Shown piece by piece: positions 17,651 to 26,380 of a stretch of 64,000 bases of DNA. Positions within the stretch are counted from its first letter, which is position 1; each line of letters opens with the position of its first letter. The stretch covers positions 26,525-90,524 of the forward strand of contig NZ_QULN01000010.1 in NCBI RefSeq assembly GCF_003481705.1, given 5' to 3'. This DNA comes from Butyricicoccus sp. OM04-18BH. Lineage in GTDB: Bacteria > Bacillota > Clostridia > Oscillospirales > Butyricicoccaceae. A program made the translations under genes and the position numbers. The notes beneath the pieces were generated by a model. It ran no database searches. It had not been told where the DNA came from and worked only from the letters and a program-made list of their open reading frames with translations.

Positions 17651-18367
17651 TTAAAGCTGCGAGAATACCTCGCCGATCGGCGCGTGAATGACCAGATCGG
17701 CTCTGCGGTCTGCCGGAGTAGGAGACTTGTTGACGAGAACGAGCTTGTTCCCGCGATAATAGTCGATCAGACCGGCCGCCGGGTAAACCGCAAGCGACGT
17801 GCCGCCGATGATCAGCATATCCGCTTTGGAGATGTATTCAACGCTCTTGTTGATGGTATAGCTGTCGAGCCCCTCCTCATACAGAACGACATCCGGCTTG
17901 ATCGTGCCGCCGCAGCTGCACTTCGGGATGCCGGTGCCGGAGGCGATCTTCTCGACCGGATACGGCTTGCGGCAGCGCATGCAGTAGTTGCGGAGCACCG
18001 AGCCATGCAGCTCGAGCACCTCCTTCGAGCCGGCCTTCTGGTGCAGTCCGTCGATGTTCTGCGTGACGACCGCGCGGCATTTGCCCTCGCGCTCCCATTC
18101 TGCGAGCTTGAGGTGCGCGGCGTTCGGCTGCGCGTCGAGCGCGAGCATTTTCGCGCGGTAGAACCGGTAGAATTCTGCGGTCTCGCTGAGGAAAAACGTG
18201 TGGCTGAGAATGGTCTCCGGCGGATACTTGTACTGCTGATTGTACAGACCGTCTACCGAACGGAAATCCGGAATGCCGCTCTCAGTCGAAACGCCCGCAC
18301 CGCCGAAAAAGACGATGTTGTCGCAGCCGTCGACCCATTCCTTGAGCTTTGCGATTTCAGAAGTCAT
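17651..18367 (-). CDS. cobB: NAD-dependent protein deacylase (sirtuin)
   Basis: A 238-residue class U/III sirtuin. NAD site GAGVSTESGIPDFRS (about 23-37), TQNIDGLHQKAG, the catalytic His in LELHGS, four zinc-binding Cys (YCMRC, then CSCGG) and the IIGGTSLAVYPA block are all present. It removes acyl groups from protein lysines using NAD. It lies 28 nt downstream of the nitroreductase in the same direction and is probably cotranscribed. Confidence 0.92.
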   Translation of the reverse strand: MTSEIAKLKEWVDGCDNIVFFGGAGVSTESGIPDFRSVDGLYNQQYKYPPETILSHTFFLSETAEFYRFYRAKMLALDAQPNAAHLKLAEWEREGKCRAVVTQNIDGLHQKAGSKEVLELHGSVLRNYCMRCRKPYPVEKIASGTGIPKCSCGGTIKPDVVLYEEGLDSYTINKSVEYISKADMLIIGGTSLAVYPAAGLIDYYRGNKLVLVNKSPTPADRRADLVIHAPIGEVFSQL

Positions 18368-18394
18368 GGAAAATTCCTTCTTTCCTTCCCGTTT

Positions 18395-18916
18395 TTACTT
18401 GACGATGTTGCAGACGCCTTCCCTGCGCTCGTGCGGCTGGGTCTCCTTTGCGATGTAGCCGATGGCGGCGGAGCAGGTGACGATGTGGTCCTCCGGCGTG
18501 CCGTACTCGGTCAGCAGGGCGCGGACAGCCGGTACGTCGCACTGGTCGCGCACCTGATTGATCCAGCAGGAGCCGAGGCCGAGCTCGGTCGCCGCGAGCA
18601 TCAGATTTTCGATAGCGGCCGCGCCGTTGAGCAGGGCGTTACGGTCGTCGCGCTCGCAGGAGATGTTGATGATGACCGGCGCACCGTAGAAATTGTACTC
18701 GGGGCCGCGGTTGTCCGCCTCAGCGATGGCGCGCGCGAGTTTCAGCGTCTTTTCCGGGTTGTAAACGACCGAAAAATGCCAGTTATATCTGCCCATGCCG
18801 GACGGCGCCCACTCAGCCGCTTCAACGATCCGGCGGATCTGCTCGACCGGCGGAAGCTCGGGCTTGAAGGCACGGGTGGAACGGCGGGATTTGATGATGT
18901 TCATAAGCTCAGACAT
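18395..18916 (-). CDS. nitroreductase family FMN oxidoreductase
   Basis: A 173-residue nitroreductase-fold protein: KSRRSTRAFKPELPP at the N-terminus is the FMN phosphate-binding Arg cluster, followed by AAEWAPSGMGRYNWHF and AATELGLGSCWINQ. The ATG at 18916 has CAGGAGG 8 nt upstream. It heads a two-gene unit with the sirtuin. The substrate is not predictable; members reduce nitroaromatics, quinones or flavins with NAD(P)H. Confidence 0.85.
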   Translation of the reverse strand: MSELMNIIKSRRSTRAFKPELPPVEQIRRIVEAAEWAPSGMGRYNWHFSVVYNPEKTLKLARAIAEADNRGPEYNFYGAPVIINISCERDDRNALLNGAAAIENLMLAATELGLGSCWINQVRDQCDVPAVRALLTEYGTPEDHIVTCSAAIGYIAKETQPHERREGVCNIVK

Positions 18917-19153
18917 GGAAATGACCTCCTGTTTCACGGCCGGAGGAAGTCCTCCTCCGGCATGTGTCTGCGTGTTTTTGTACGATGAATACAGTATAAC
19001 GCTTTCCGGGCGCGTTTTCAAGACAATATGAACAAAAATACAGAGAAATGCAGAAAAACTCTGTAAAATCACGTTGTTTTGTGCTATACTGATTAGGATT
19101 GTATAATTGGAAACAATGGCATGAAAGCCACGTCATATGGAGGAAGCTTCTAC

Positions 19154-20758
19154 ATGATCAATATCAGCGAACTGAGCCTGAACTTCAGCGGCGAGCCGCT
19201 GTTCAAGGACGTAAACCTTAAATTCACGCAGGGCAACTGCTACGGCGTCATCGGCGCGAACGGCGCCGGCAAGTCCACCTTCCTGCGCATTCTGTCGGGC
19301 GATCTCGACCCGTCCACCGGCACGGTATCCATCGCGCCCAAGACGCGCATGAGCGTGCTCAAGCAGGACCACTTTGCCTTCAACGACGAGACCGTTCTCA
19401 ACACCGTACTCGGCGGCAACGAGCGTCTGCTCGCTGTCATGCGCGAGAAGGACGCACTTTACATGAAGGACCCGTTCACCGAGGAGGACGGCAACAAGGC
19501 AGCCGAGCTCGAGGCCGAGTTCGCCGAGATGGGCGGCTGGGACGCCGAGACCGAGACCAGCCTGCTGCTCAACGGCCTCGGTCTGGATGCGGACGCCATT
19601 CTGTACACCGAGATGAAGAACCTCGGCGACGTCGAGAAGGTCAAGGTCCTGCTCGCCCGCGCGCTGTTCGGCAAGCCGGACATCCTGCTGCTCGACGAGC
19701 CGACCAACCATCTGGATATTCAGGCGATCCGCTGGCTCGAGGATTTTCTTGCGGACTTCGAGGGCACCGTCCTCGTTGTATCGCATGACCGTCACTTCCT
19801 CAACAACGTATGTACCCACATCGTCGACATCGACTACGGCAAGATCAAGCTGTATGTCGGCAACTACGAGTTCTGGTACGAGTCCTCTCAGCTCGTTCAG
19901 CGCATGATCAAGGATCAGAACCGCAAGAACGAGGAGAAGATCAAGGAGCTGCAGAACTTTATCCAGCGCTTTGCAGCGAACAAGTCCAAGTCCCGTCAGG
20001 CGACCAGCCGCCGCAAGCTGATCGACAAGCTGACCGTCGAGGAAATGCCGGCGTCGTCCCGCCGCTATCCGTGGGTCGCGTTCCAGCAGGACCGCGAGGC
20101 CGGCAAGGATATTCTCGAGGTCCGCGGCATCTCCAAGACCATCGACGGCGAGAAGGTGCTCGACAACGTTTCGTTCATCGTGCGCCGCGGCGACAAGATC
20201 GCGTTCATCTCGGACAACGAGCTTGCCATGACCACGCTGTTCCAGATCCTCATGGGCGAGATGAAGCCGGACGAGGGCAGCTTCAAGTGGGGCGTTACCA
20301 CCTCGCAGAGCTATTTCCCGAAGGACAACAACGAGTTCTTCGACGGCCACGAGGAGAATATGCTCGACTGGATCGCGCCGTACTCCCAGACCGATACGCT
20401 GGAGTCCACGCTGCGCGGCTTCCTCGGCCGTATGCTGTTCTCGGGCGACGATGTTTACAAGCCGGTCCGCGTGCTGTCGGGCGGCGAGAAGGTCCGCCTG
20501 ATGCTCGCGCGCATGATGCTGTTCGGCTCGAACGTGCTGGTCGTCGATCAGCCGACCAACCACCTCGATCTGGAGTCCATCACGGCGGTCAATAACGGCG
20601 TGCGCGACTTCAAGGGCACGGTGCTGTTCGCGTCGCACGACCATGAGTTCGTTCAGACGATCGCGACCCGTATCATTGAAATCCGCGAGAAGGGCGTACT
20701 CGACAAGGAATGCACCTACGACGAGTTCCTCGACTTCCGCGAGACGTATAAGGGCTAA
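19154..20758 (+). CDS. ABC-F family ATPase with degenerate second domain
   Basis: A 534-residue soluble ABC-F protein (two ABC domains, no membrane part), close to the YbiT group, whose members act on ribosomes. Domain 1 is complete: GANGAGKST (about 33-41), a non-canonical signature (LGDVEKVKV) and LLLDEPTNHLD. The linker (about 240-320) is charged and helical. In domain 2 the P-loop is lost (ISDNELAMTTLFQ instead of GxNGxGKST) and the Walker B catalytic Glu is Gln (VVDQPTNHLD), though its signature LSGGEKVR is intact. Hence only one ATP site can be canonical. Start at 19154 has GGAGGAAG upstream. Translation-factor or antibiotic-protection roles are possible. Confidence 0.88.
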   Translation: MINISELSLNFSGEPLFKDVNLKFTQGNCYGVIGANGAGKSTFLRILSGDLDPSTGTVSIAPKTRMSVLKQDHFAFNDETVLNTVLGGNERLLAVMREKDALYMKDPFTEEDGNKAAELEAEFAEMGGWDAETETSLLLNGLGLDADAILYTEMKNLGDVEKVKVLLARALFGKPDILLLDEPTNHLDIQAIRWLEDFLADFEGTVLVVSHDRHFLNNVCTHIVDIDYGKIKLYVGNYEFWYESSQLVQRMIKDQNRKNEEKIKELQNFIQRFAANKSKSRQATSRRKLIDKLTVEEMPASSRRYPWVAFQQDREAGKDILEVRGISKTIDGEKVLDNVSFIVRRGDKIAFISDNELAMTTLFQILMGEMKPDEGSFKWGVTTSQSYFPKDNNEFFDGHEENMLDWIAPYSQTDTLESTLRGFLGRMLFSGDDVYKPVRVLSGGEKVRLMLARMMLFGSNVLVVDQPTNHLDLESITAVNNGVRDFKGTVLFASHDHEFVQTIATRIIEIREKGVLDKECTYDEFLDFRETYKG

Positions 20759-20796
20759 GCCCTTATTATTCCTGCCGCCGGAGGCGAAGCTTTTTT

Positions 20797-21358
20797 CTGC
20801 TTCACCCGAAGCAGACGGCAGATTTTCCGCCGATACAGCGGCGCAGCCGGTGGAGGCGAGACAGACCCTCCCGGGACGGGGGATATTCGCCATGACATGG
20901 CATGTGCATTGCCGCCGCCCGGCGGCGGGGGCAAGAGGGGCAGGGACACCAAGGTTTCCCTGCCCCTCTTAACTCCCCAACCTTTCCTTAGGACGCGACT
21001 CCCTTCGGTCGCGCGTCTAAATGCGAGGGGCCCACAGGGGTGTCTGGTGCTCCAAGAGTACACACTTGATCGAAGCGGAGCTTTTCGCAGCGCCAAACAA
21101 GCGCCCGGCACCGTCTGGCCGCGCACTGTTATGCGCGGCCAGCTACGCAAAGTAAATTCAGGGCAGCTCGGCTGCATATAAGCTGCCCGACGCACGGAAC
21201 CGAGCCCCCGTAACTCTCGTTTCGCTGCACATCTCCGATGTGTCAGCGCAAAGGAGGGTTTGGGGGAGTCAAGAGGGGGCAAGGGAACCATACGGTGCCC
21301 TTGCCCCCTTTTGCCCCCGCCGCCGGGCGGCGGTATGCCGCTTTACCCAAAGCAGAAA
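20797..21358. repeat. long interspersed repeat, copy B
   Basis: About 560 bp in the same orientation as copy A, starting about 40 bp after the ABC-F gene. The core is nearly identical to copy A (GCGACTCCCTTCGGTCGCG; CGAAGCGGAGCTTTTCGCAG; GCAAAGTAAATTCAGGGC). The terminal hairpins differ: CTGCTTCACCCGAAGCAG on the left and a shorter right end (TTTACCCAAAGCAG). The CGCCATGACATGGC hairpin near 20890 is shared with copy D only. Confidence 0.85.
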
Positions 21359-21459
21359 CAGTCGTTTTTCATACAAAACAAATAGACTTTCTCCCTCTTC
21401 TATGGTATACTATTCTTAAATAGTATAGTTAACACTCTATGCTATCACCCATTCATTAT

Positions 21460-21549
21460 TGATAATTATTATCAAATAAAATTATTTATTTATTTTGACA
21501 AAAAACTATTGACATTTGTGTGGAACAGAGCTATACTATAGTTGTTCCA
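21460..21549 (+). promoter_or_regulatory. Fur-type box, promoter and inverted repeat controlling rrf2-rubrerythrin
   Basis: TGATAATTATTATCA (21460-21474) is a perfect 7-1-7 Fur-type operator. TTGACA (21509-21514), 17 bp, TATACT (21532-21537) form the promoter. TGGAACA (21521-21527) and TGTTCCA (21543-21549) are a perfect inverted pair bracketing the -10, a likely site for the Rrf2 protein itself. Confidence 0.75.
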
Positions 21550-21570
21550 AGAGAGAAAGGAAGGAACAAG

Positions 21571-21993
21571 TTGAGAATCACTCACGAGGCAGATTACGCG
21601 ATTCGCGTAACCTATTGTCTGGCACTTACCGGCGGCAAGCAGTGCGCCACGGATATTTCCGAGCTGACAGGAGTTACCCTCCGTTTCGCGCTCAAGATCC
21701 TCCGCAAGCTTACGCAGTCCGGTATCACCAAGTCCTACAAGGGCGTCGCCGGAGGCTATGAACTCAACCGCTCCCCTTCCGAAATCAGTCTGGGTGAAAT
21801 CATTGAATGCATCGACGGCCCGATCGCAATTAACCATTGCCTCGCCAACGAATTTCAGTGCACCCATGTGGGAAGTCAGAATGAATGCGACTTTCACCGC
21901 GTGTTCTCGGAGATCAACCGGTCTCTGCGCGGTCAGCTCTTTGCGATAACGATGGATCGCTTCCTTCCGGCTAAGCTTTTACAGAACAAATAA
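21571..21993 (+). CDS. Rrf2-family Fe-S transcription regulator
   Basis: A 140-residue Rrf2 regulator: winged helix ([42 protein letters not shown]) and three conserved Cys near 86-105 (NHC, FQC, NEC) that would hold an Fe-S cluster, as in IscR/NsrR. The start is a TTG at 21571 with AAGGAAGGAACAAG upstream; the more upstream ATG (21520) lies before the predicted transcription start and is not usable from this promoter. It precedes reverse rubrerythrin by 43 nt and probably controls it in response to oxidative stress, NO or iron. Confidence 0.85.
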   Translation: MRITHEADYAIRVTYCLALTGGKQCATDISELTGVTLRFALKILRKLTQSGITKSYKGVAGGYELNRSPSEISLGEIIECIDGPIAINHCLANEFQCTHVGSQNECDFHRVFSEINRSLRGQLFAITMDRFLPAKLLQNK

Positions 21994-22036
21994 ATTCCAA
22001 CTACCTATTCAGGACAAGAAACAGGAGGAAATCATC

Positions 22037-22582
22037 ATGAAAAAGTTTGTATGCACCGTTTGCGGTTATGTTTACGAAGGCGAAGCAGCTCCGGCAGAGT
22101 GCCCGATCTGCCACGCACCGGCAGAGAAGTTCAAGGAGCAGGCTGGCGAAAAGACCTGGGCAGCTGAGCACGTTGTAGGCGTTGCACAGGGCGCTCCGGA
22201 GGACATCATGGCTGATCTGCGCGCTAACTTCGAGGGCGAGTGCTCCGAGGTCGGTATGTATCTGGCAATGGCCCGCGTCGCTCACCGCGAAGGCTACCCG
22301 GAAATCGGTCTGTACTGGGAGAAGGCTGCTTACGAGGAGGCTGAGCACGCTGCAAAGTTTGCTGAGCTGCTCGGCGAGGTCGTAACCGACTCCACCGAGA
22401 AGAACCTCCAGATGCGTGTTGACGCTGAGAACGGCGCAACCGCCGGCAAGTTCGATCTGGCTAAGCGCGCCAAGGCTCTCAACCTCGACGCTATCCACGA
22501 CACTGTTCATGAGATGGCTCGCGACGAGGCCCGCCACGGCAAGGCTTTCGAGGGTCTGCTGAAGCGTTACTTCAACAAGTAA
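22037..22582 (+). CDS. reverse rubrerythrin (peroxide reductase)
   Basis: A 181-residue non-haem iron protein with the rubredoxin domain first ([10 protein letters not shown] and CPICHAP, residues 6-25) and the di-iron four-helix domain after it ([48 protein letters not shown]). This order is reversed relative to classical rubrerythrin. In clostridia such proteins reduce peroxide and oxygen. Strong codon bias suggests high expression. Cotranscribed with rrf2. Confidence 0.93.
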   Translation: MKKFVCTVCGYVYEGEAAPAECPICHAPAEKFKEQAGEKTWAAEHVVGVAQGAPEDIMADLRANFEGECSEVGMYLAMARVAHREGYPEIGLYWEKAAYEEAEHAAKFAELLGEVVTDSTEKNLQMRVDAENGATAGKFDLAKRAKALNLDAIHDTVHEMARDEARHGKAFEGLLKRYFNK

Positions 22583-22675
22583 GAAAGTCTGTATATCCGC
22601 GCTGGAGCCAGTCTCGGTAATGGCGAAAAGCCAGTGATTCCAGCGGTTTTCAGCACAAAAGATACGCAGCAACAG

Positions 22676-22712
22676 AAATGCGGTTCACAGTAAAGTGTGA
22701 GCCGCATTTTTC
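22676..22712 (+). terminator. terminator after reverse rubrerythrin
   Basis: AAATGCGGTTCACA / TGTGAGCCGCATTTTT, a long stem with a T-run. Confidence 0.88.
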
Positions 22713-22817
22713 GTCTGTATCCATACCCGAAATATGCCGGGGCAGACAAACAGCACAGTCTTTCTCCGTCCGCGCGGTCTCGCATCCAGGCAGGAAGGCT
22801 GTACCTGTCTGCGCCCG

Positions 22818-23315
22818 TCAGTCCGCGAAAAGCTGCACCCAGTAAAGCGTGCCGTCGATATTGACGCTCGCAGAGCCGATGCGCGAGTAACTGCTGTTCA
22901 GAATGTTCGCGCGGTGGCCCGGCGAATTCATCCACGCATTCACGACCTCGGATGCGCTTTTCTGGCCGGAGGCGATGTTCTCCCCCGCCCGGAGATAGGT
23001 CACACCGCTCTCGCTGAGCGCCGAACTGAATGACGCACCCGACGGGCGTGTATGCGAAAAGCTGCGCGCGATCTCGCGTGCGCGCACCGCTGCCGCATCG
23101 CTGAGCGCACCGTCCTCGACGAGCGCGGCATAGCCGTTCTGACTGCGTGCGCTGTTCGTCAGACGAACGACCTCGCTCGCGGCACTGCTGCTCCGGATGC
23201 CTGCGCTCACACTGCTGCTCCCCTGTACCGGCCGGTCCAAATGAGCTGCGCCGGCGGCTCCTGTAAGCGCTGCGGCCGCCAGCGCGGCGAAAACAATTTT
23301 CTTTATCCTGTTCAT
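22818..23315 (-). CDS. secreted CAP-domain (SCP/PR1) protein
   Basis: A 165-residue exported protein with a signal peptide (1 to about 23) and a C-terminal CAP domain: VVRLTNSARSQNGYAAL, ARSFSHTRPSGASF, GENIASGQKSASEVVNAWMNSPGHRANILN and the final GTLYWVQLFAD. The conserved His and Glu of the CAP pocket are present. It resembles the YkwD-type domain of sporulating Firmicutes. Start at 23315 with CAGGAGGAAAG upstream. Function of such proteins is not established. Confidence 0.85.
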   Translation of the reverse strand: MNRIKKIVFAALAAAALTGAAGAAHLDRPVQGSSSVSAGIRSSSAASEVVRLTNSARSQNGYAALVEDGALSDAAAVRAREIARSFSHTRPSGASFSSALSESGVTYLRAGENIASGQKSASEVVNAWMNSPGHRANILNSSYSRIGSASVNIDGTLYWVQLFAD

Positions 23316-23469
23316 GTGCTTTCCTCCTGTAAAACGGCGGCTCTGCGTCCGCTCTGCGGCAAGTATACCATGTTTTACAACCGTTCTGCAATGGAAATAC
23401 CGGCTATCCAAGCCAGTTTATGCCGTTTTCGGAAACATTTCATTCGTTTTACAGCATTCTAAAAAATAT

Positions 23470-23498
23470 TTGCATTTGCCGGTTTGATGCGTCATAAT
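23470..23498 (+). promoter_or_regulatory. promoter of the exonuclease-BRCT gene
   Basis: TTGCAT (23470-23475), 17 bp, CATAAT (23493-23498). Confidence 0.6.
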
Positions 23499-23570
23499 GA
23501 TAGTGGGAAAATTTTTGCACCGAAATGCACACACATACACCTCTTTTCGGTTTTAAGGAGATGAAACACC

Positions 23571-24761
23571 ATGCTGATCCCCCCTTCCCGTCCCTGGCAT
23601 CGTGCAGAGAACGCGGAGGAATTGCTTGCGCTCTCAAAGAAACTCGGACTCACCCCGAAGAAGGCTGTCGAACCCAAGCCGCTTGTTTACCGTGATCTGC
23701 TGAACGGCACGAGCGAGCCGTGCGCGCTCGTCGGCAGCGAGGGCGAACGCTACGCCATCATTGACATCGGCGGCGGTCTGCACATCATCCATATCGACTG
23801 TCTTGCCGATATGCAGTCCGGCTCGCGCACCAGACGTACCGAGGCCGAACCGGATTGCCCGGTCTATACGGTCATCGACATCGAAACGACCGGTCTCGAC
23901 CGCCAGACCGCTGAGATCATTGAATTCGGCGCGCTGCGCATTGAGAACGGAACGCCGGCAGCACAGTTTTCCATGCTCGTGCAGGCTTCCACGCCCGTTC
24001 CTCCGGTCTGCGCCGAACTGACGGGCATCACGGATGATATGCTTGCCGGACAGCCTGAGATCCGCGAAGCGCTCGCGGCATTTGTCGCATTTATCGGAGA
24101 TACGCCGCTCGTCGGTCAAAATCTGCTGGATTTTGATCTGCCGATCATCAACCGCATCTGCGAGGAGCAGGGCATTTCCCCGCTCCGGAACCGGTGCTGC
24201 GATACCCTGCTCACGGCACGGCGCTGCCTCACGCTGTCGAGCTACAGGCTCGAAGCACTGGCGTCGGCGCTGGGCGCAGAGCAGAGCACGGCGCACCGTG
24301 CGCTCGGCGACTGCGAAACGACATACCGCGTGTTCGAAAGGCTCGCTGAGGATTATCCTGCGGCAGTTCAATGGACACGGCCGCCGCGCCCGCGCAAAAC
24401 AGCTCCGTCTGCACCGCGTCCGCGCGTTACCGCGTCGCAGCTTGCGCATTTTCAGTCGCGCCCAAAGGCAAAGGACATCGTCCCGGCGACCGACCTGTTC
24501 GACCCGGCACATCCGCTGTTCGACAAGACCTGCGTGCTGACGGGCGAGCTGCTGAAGCTGAGCGACCGGGAAGCCATGCAGCGCATCGCCGACTGCGGCG
24601 GTAAAAACGCCGATAATGTGACAAAAAAGACCGATTTTCTCATTGTCGGCGGCGGTTCGCCCAGTGAGAAGAAGAGCGGCAAGGTCCGCAAGGCCGAGGA
24701 ATATATTGAAAAGGGCATTCCGATCCGCATAATCAGCGAGGAAGAATTTCTTCAAATGTGA
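23571..24761 (+). CDS. DnaQ-like 3'-5' exonuclease fused to a BRCT domain
   Basis: A 396-residue protein. Residues about 97-260 are a DEDD exonuclease: TVIDIETTGLD (ExoI, Asp/Glu), GQNLLDFDLPI (ExoII) and HRALGDCETTYRVF (ExoIII, His/Asp). After a basic Pro-rich linker, residues about 315-396 form a BRCT domain (LFDKTCVLTGELLKLSDREAMQRIADCGGK...SDFLIVGG-type). The N-terminal 90 residues match nothing I recognise. DNA repair or proofreading is the likely role. Good ribosome site TAAGGAGATG. Confidence 0.88.
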   Translation: MLIPPSRPWHRAENAEELLALSKKLGLTPKKAVEPKPLVYRDLLNGTSEPCALVGSEGERYAIIDIGGGLHIIHIDCLADMQSGSRTRRTEAEPDCPVYTVIDIETTGLDRQTAEIIEFGALRIENGTPAAQFSMLVQASTPVPPVCAELTGITDDMLAGQPEIREALAAFVAFIGDTPLVGQNLLDFDLPIINRICEEQGISPLRNRCCDTLLTARRCLTLSSYRLEALASALGAEQSTAHRALGDCETTYRVFERLAEDYPAAVQWTRPPRPRKTAPSAPRPRVTASQLAHFQSRPKAKDIVPATDLFDPAHPLFDKTCVLTGELLKLSDREAMQRIADCGGKNADNVTKKTDFLIVGGGSPSEKKSGKVRKAEEYIEKGIPIRIISEEEFLQM

Positions 24762-24764
24762 GGG

Positions 24765-24822
24765 CCGGGTTTTCCCGGCAGAGATAAAAGGGGCAGGGAC
24801 GCCAAGGCTTCCCTGCACAGGG
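24765..24822. repeat. end fragment E of the long interspersed repeat
   Basis: TTTTCCCGGCAGAGATAAAA and GGGGCAGGGACGCCAAGGC closely match 15448-15500 in copy A (CCCGGCAGAGACAAAAGGGG), then homology stops at TTCCCTGC. A matching partner fragment lies at the other end of the island (32428). Confidence 0.65.
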
Positions 24823-24855
24823 ACATCAACCAAATACCGTTCATGAGCAGAGCAT

Positions 24856-24890
24856 GAGGCCACCGGAAATCACCCGGTGGCCTCGCTTTG
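24856..24890 (+). terminator. hairpin terminator after the exonuclease gene
   Basis: GAGGCCACCGG / CCGGTGGCCTC, 11 bp, followed by GCTTTG; weak T-run. Confidence 0.5.
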
Positions 24891-24949
24891 CATGATACAG
24901 GCTGACGCCCTTATTTGCCCTGATAGGCGCGATGTAAGCGATAAATAAC

Positions 24950-25105
24950 TAAAATGCCGACAGCCACCAGAGAGTGGCTTCCGGCATTTTGTCAGGGTGC
25001 TTTCTTGCAGACATCGGGTAGGTTCTCGGACCAGGGCATCAGATTAAGGAAGGCTTTTCAGTCATTACACATCCAGATAATTTTCTTAGCGGCATAACAT
25101 GACCA
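24950..25105 (-). pseudogene. IS66-family transposase, C-terminal remnant
   Basis: On the minus strand a stop-terminated frame ends AFLNLMPWSENLPDVCKKAP, the style of the LxPWSxxLPxxC tail of IS66 transposases. It is followed by a long hairpin (AAAATGCCG...CGGCATTTT, 24951-24990) and GC-rich sequence that may be the IS end. Everything upstream of the tail is missing. It marks the left border of the island. Short, so tentative. Confidence 0.45.
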
Positions 25106-25131
25106 GGACAATCGTTTCCTTATATTTCGTT

Positions 25132-25899
25132 TTACAGCCGATAGCCAAGCAGACGCGAGATGTTATGCGCCGTCTGCCGCGCCTCCCGGATCATGACCTC
25201 CTGATCCTCCCGCATTCGGTAATCTGGGCCGGAAATGCTCACAGCCGCCACCACCTTGCGGTTCATATCATAGACCGGCGCCGCCACGCAGATCAGCCCC
25301 GCTTCAATCTCACCCTCATCCATGGCATATCCGTTGAGCCGGGCCTGGACCAGCTGGGAACGCAGCTGGTCGGAATCGGTGATGGTGTTGCTGGTCAGCG
25401 GATAAGCCTTGCGGTTCATCCACTGGCAGTAATCGTCGATGTATGCCTCGTTCTGGCAGGAAAGCATCGCCTTGCCGCTGCTGGTGGCATAGGCCGGCGC
25501 CCGGCCGCCAATCTGTGTGTTGCAGACAATGGAGCGGTGGGTCTCCACTTTATCCAGATAAAAAATATCGTGCTCCAGCAACACGCTGAGATTAATGGTC
25601 TCATGCACAGTGTCGCTCAGGTGCTCCAGCTCCGGCCTGGCCACCCGCCGAAGGTCCGATTGACCCAGAATCGCACTGGCCAACAGCATCAGCCGCGGCC
25701 CCACCCGATAGCTCTTGCGGACAGGGTCCTGCACCAAATACTGCCGCTCCGCCAGCGTGGACACCTGACGAAACACCGTGGTAGAGGGCATATCCAGATG
25801 GTCCACCAGCGCCTTCAGCGTCCATTCGGTCTCTCTGTCCATGAAACACTCCAGGATCTGTAAGGCGCGGAGGATACTGGACACTTGCTCTTTCGCCAT
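25132..25899 (-). CDS. IclR-family regulator of the sugar-acid cassette
   Basis: A 255-residue IclR-type repressor: N-terminal winged helix (SILRALQILECFMDRE; LKALVDHLDMPSTTVFRQVSTLAE) and the effector domain (INLSVLLEHDIFYLDKVE; AYATSSGKAMLSCQ; GYAMDEGEIEAGLICVAAPVYD). The effector is probably a hexuronate derivative such as KDG, from the neighbouring catabolic genes. Ribosome site GAAAGGAAGAG. Three similar TTCCG...GGAA sites in the cassette are good candidates for its operators. Confidence 0.88.
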   Translation of the reverse strand: MAKEQVSSILRALQILECFMDRETEWTLKALVDHLDMPSTTVFRQVSTLAERQYLVQDPVRKSYRVGPRLMLLASAILGQSDLRRVARPELEHLSDTVHETINLSVLLEHDIFYLDKVETHRSIVCNTQIGGRAPAYATSSGKAMLSCQNEAYIDDYCQWMNRKAYPLTSNTITDSDQLRSQLVQARLNGYAMDEGEIEAGLICVAAPVYDMNRKVVAAVSISGPDYRMREDQEVMIREARQTAHNISRLLGYRL

Positions 25900-25976
25900 A
25901 TATTTCTCTTCCTTTCGCGCAAAACGCTCATTTTTTTAAGATGCTTGGCAAATAAACGGAAAAATCCTATGATATT

Positions 25977-26049
25977 AGTATACCATAAGAGAGGCTGCTT
26001 GTGAATCTTTTTCGTCTTAAATTCCGGAATTAAAGTCCGTACTATGGAA
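25977..26049 (-). promoter_or_regulatory. promoter of the IclR gene and upstream operator-like site
   Basis: TTCACA (26005-26000), 17 bp, TATACT (25982-25977, with extended TG). The site GTCCGTACTATGGAA (26035-26049) upstream resembles the operators at 27327 and 30066. Confidence 0.6.
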
Positions 26050-26122
26050 CTTTTTGAGTTTCTCCCTTCTCCCTTGCCTATACAGCCCAGACAGCGGCTG
26101 AAAATAAGGACTTAGAAAGGAA

Positions 26123-26275
26123 ATGAAACATGAGCAAAAAAGCGTTGTCATGGACGGCGATACCGCAGCAGCCTATATCTCTTACGCCTTCTTCCACCAT
26201 GCGGAAAAGGCCATTGCCACCTGCAAATCACCGCCGGCGATCTGGCGGCGGAAACAGGGAGCACCATCGCCATGC
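26123..26275 (+). pseudogene. remnant of pyruvate:ferredoxin oxidoreductase (NifJ)
   Basis: After a good ribosome site (AGAAAGGAA) the frame reads VVMDGDTAAAYISYAF, the start of NifJ-type oxidoreductases, then shifts: TPSSTM in another frame corresponds to the following ITPSSxMAE motif, with the intervening residues deleted. The last 60 bp (ending AAETGSTIAMR and a stop in a third frame) are of unknown origin. At under 160 bp it is a non-functional scar, in a position where a promoter and an IclR-like site precede it. Confidence 0.55.
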
Positions 26276-26325
26276 GCTGAGGGCCTCTTTCTCTCCCGGA
26301 TTCCCTGGGCCTTCCATATTCAAAA

Positions 26326-26362
26326 AGCGGCCCGCTGTCTGAATACAGCGGGCCACTTTTTT
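26326..26362. terminator. bidirectional terminator
   Basis: GGCCCGCTGT-CTGAAT-ACAGCGGGCC followed by ACTTTTTTG, between the NifJ remnant and the aldolase gene. Confidence 0.85.
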
Positions 26363-26380
26363 GCTTTTTGCAGGGGAAAT

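Noticed and set aside
15377..21423. Many open frames of 60-180 codons within the interspersed repeats (15.3-16.1 and 20.8-21.4 kb, also 39.2 and 43.3 kb)
   Set aside because: They lack ribosome sites, run through hairpin arms in several frames on both strands and have low-complexity translations; the repeated DNA explains their similarity.
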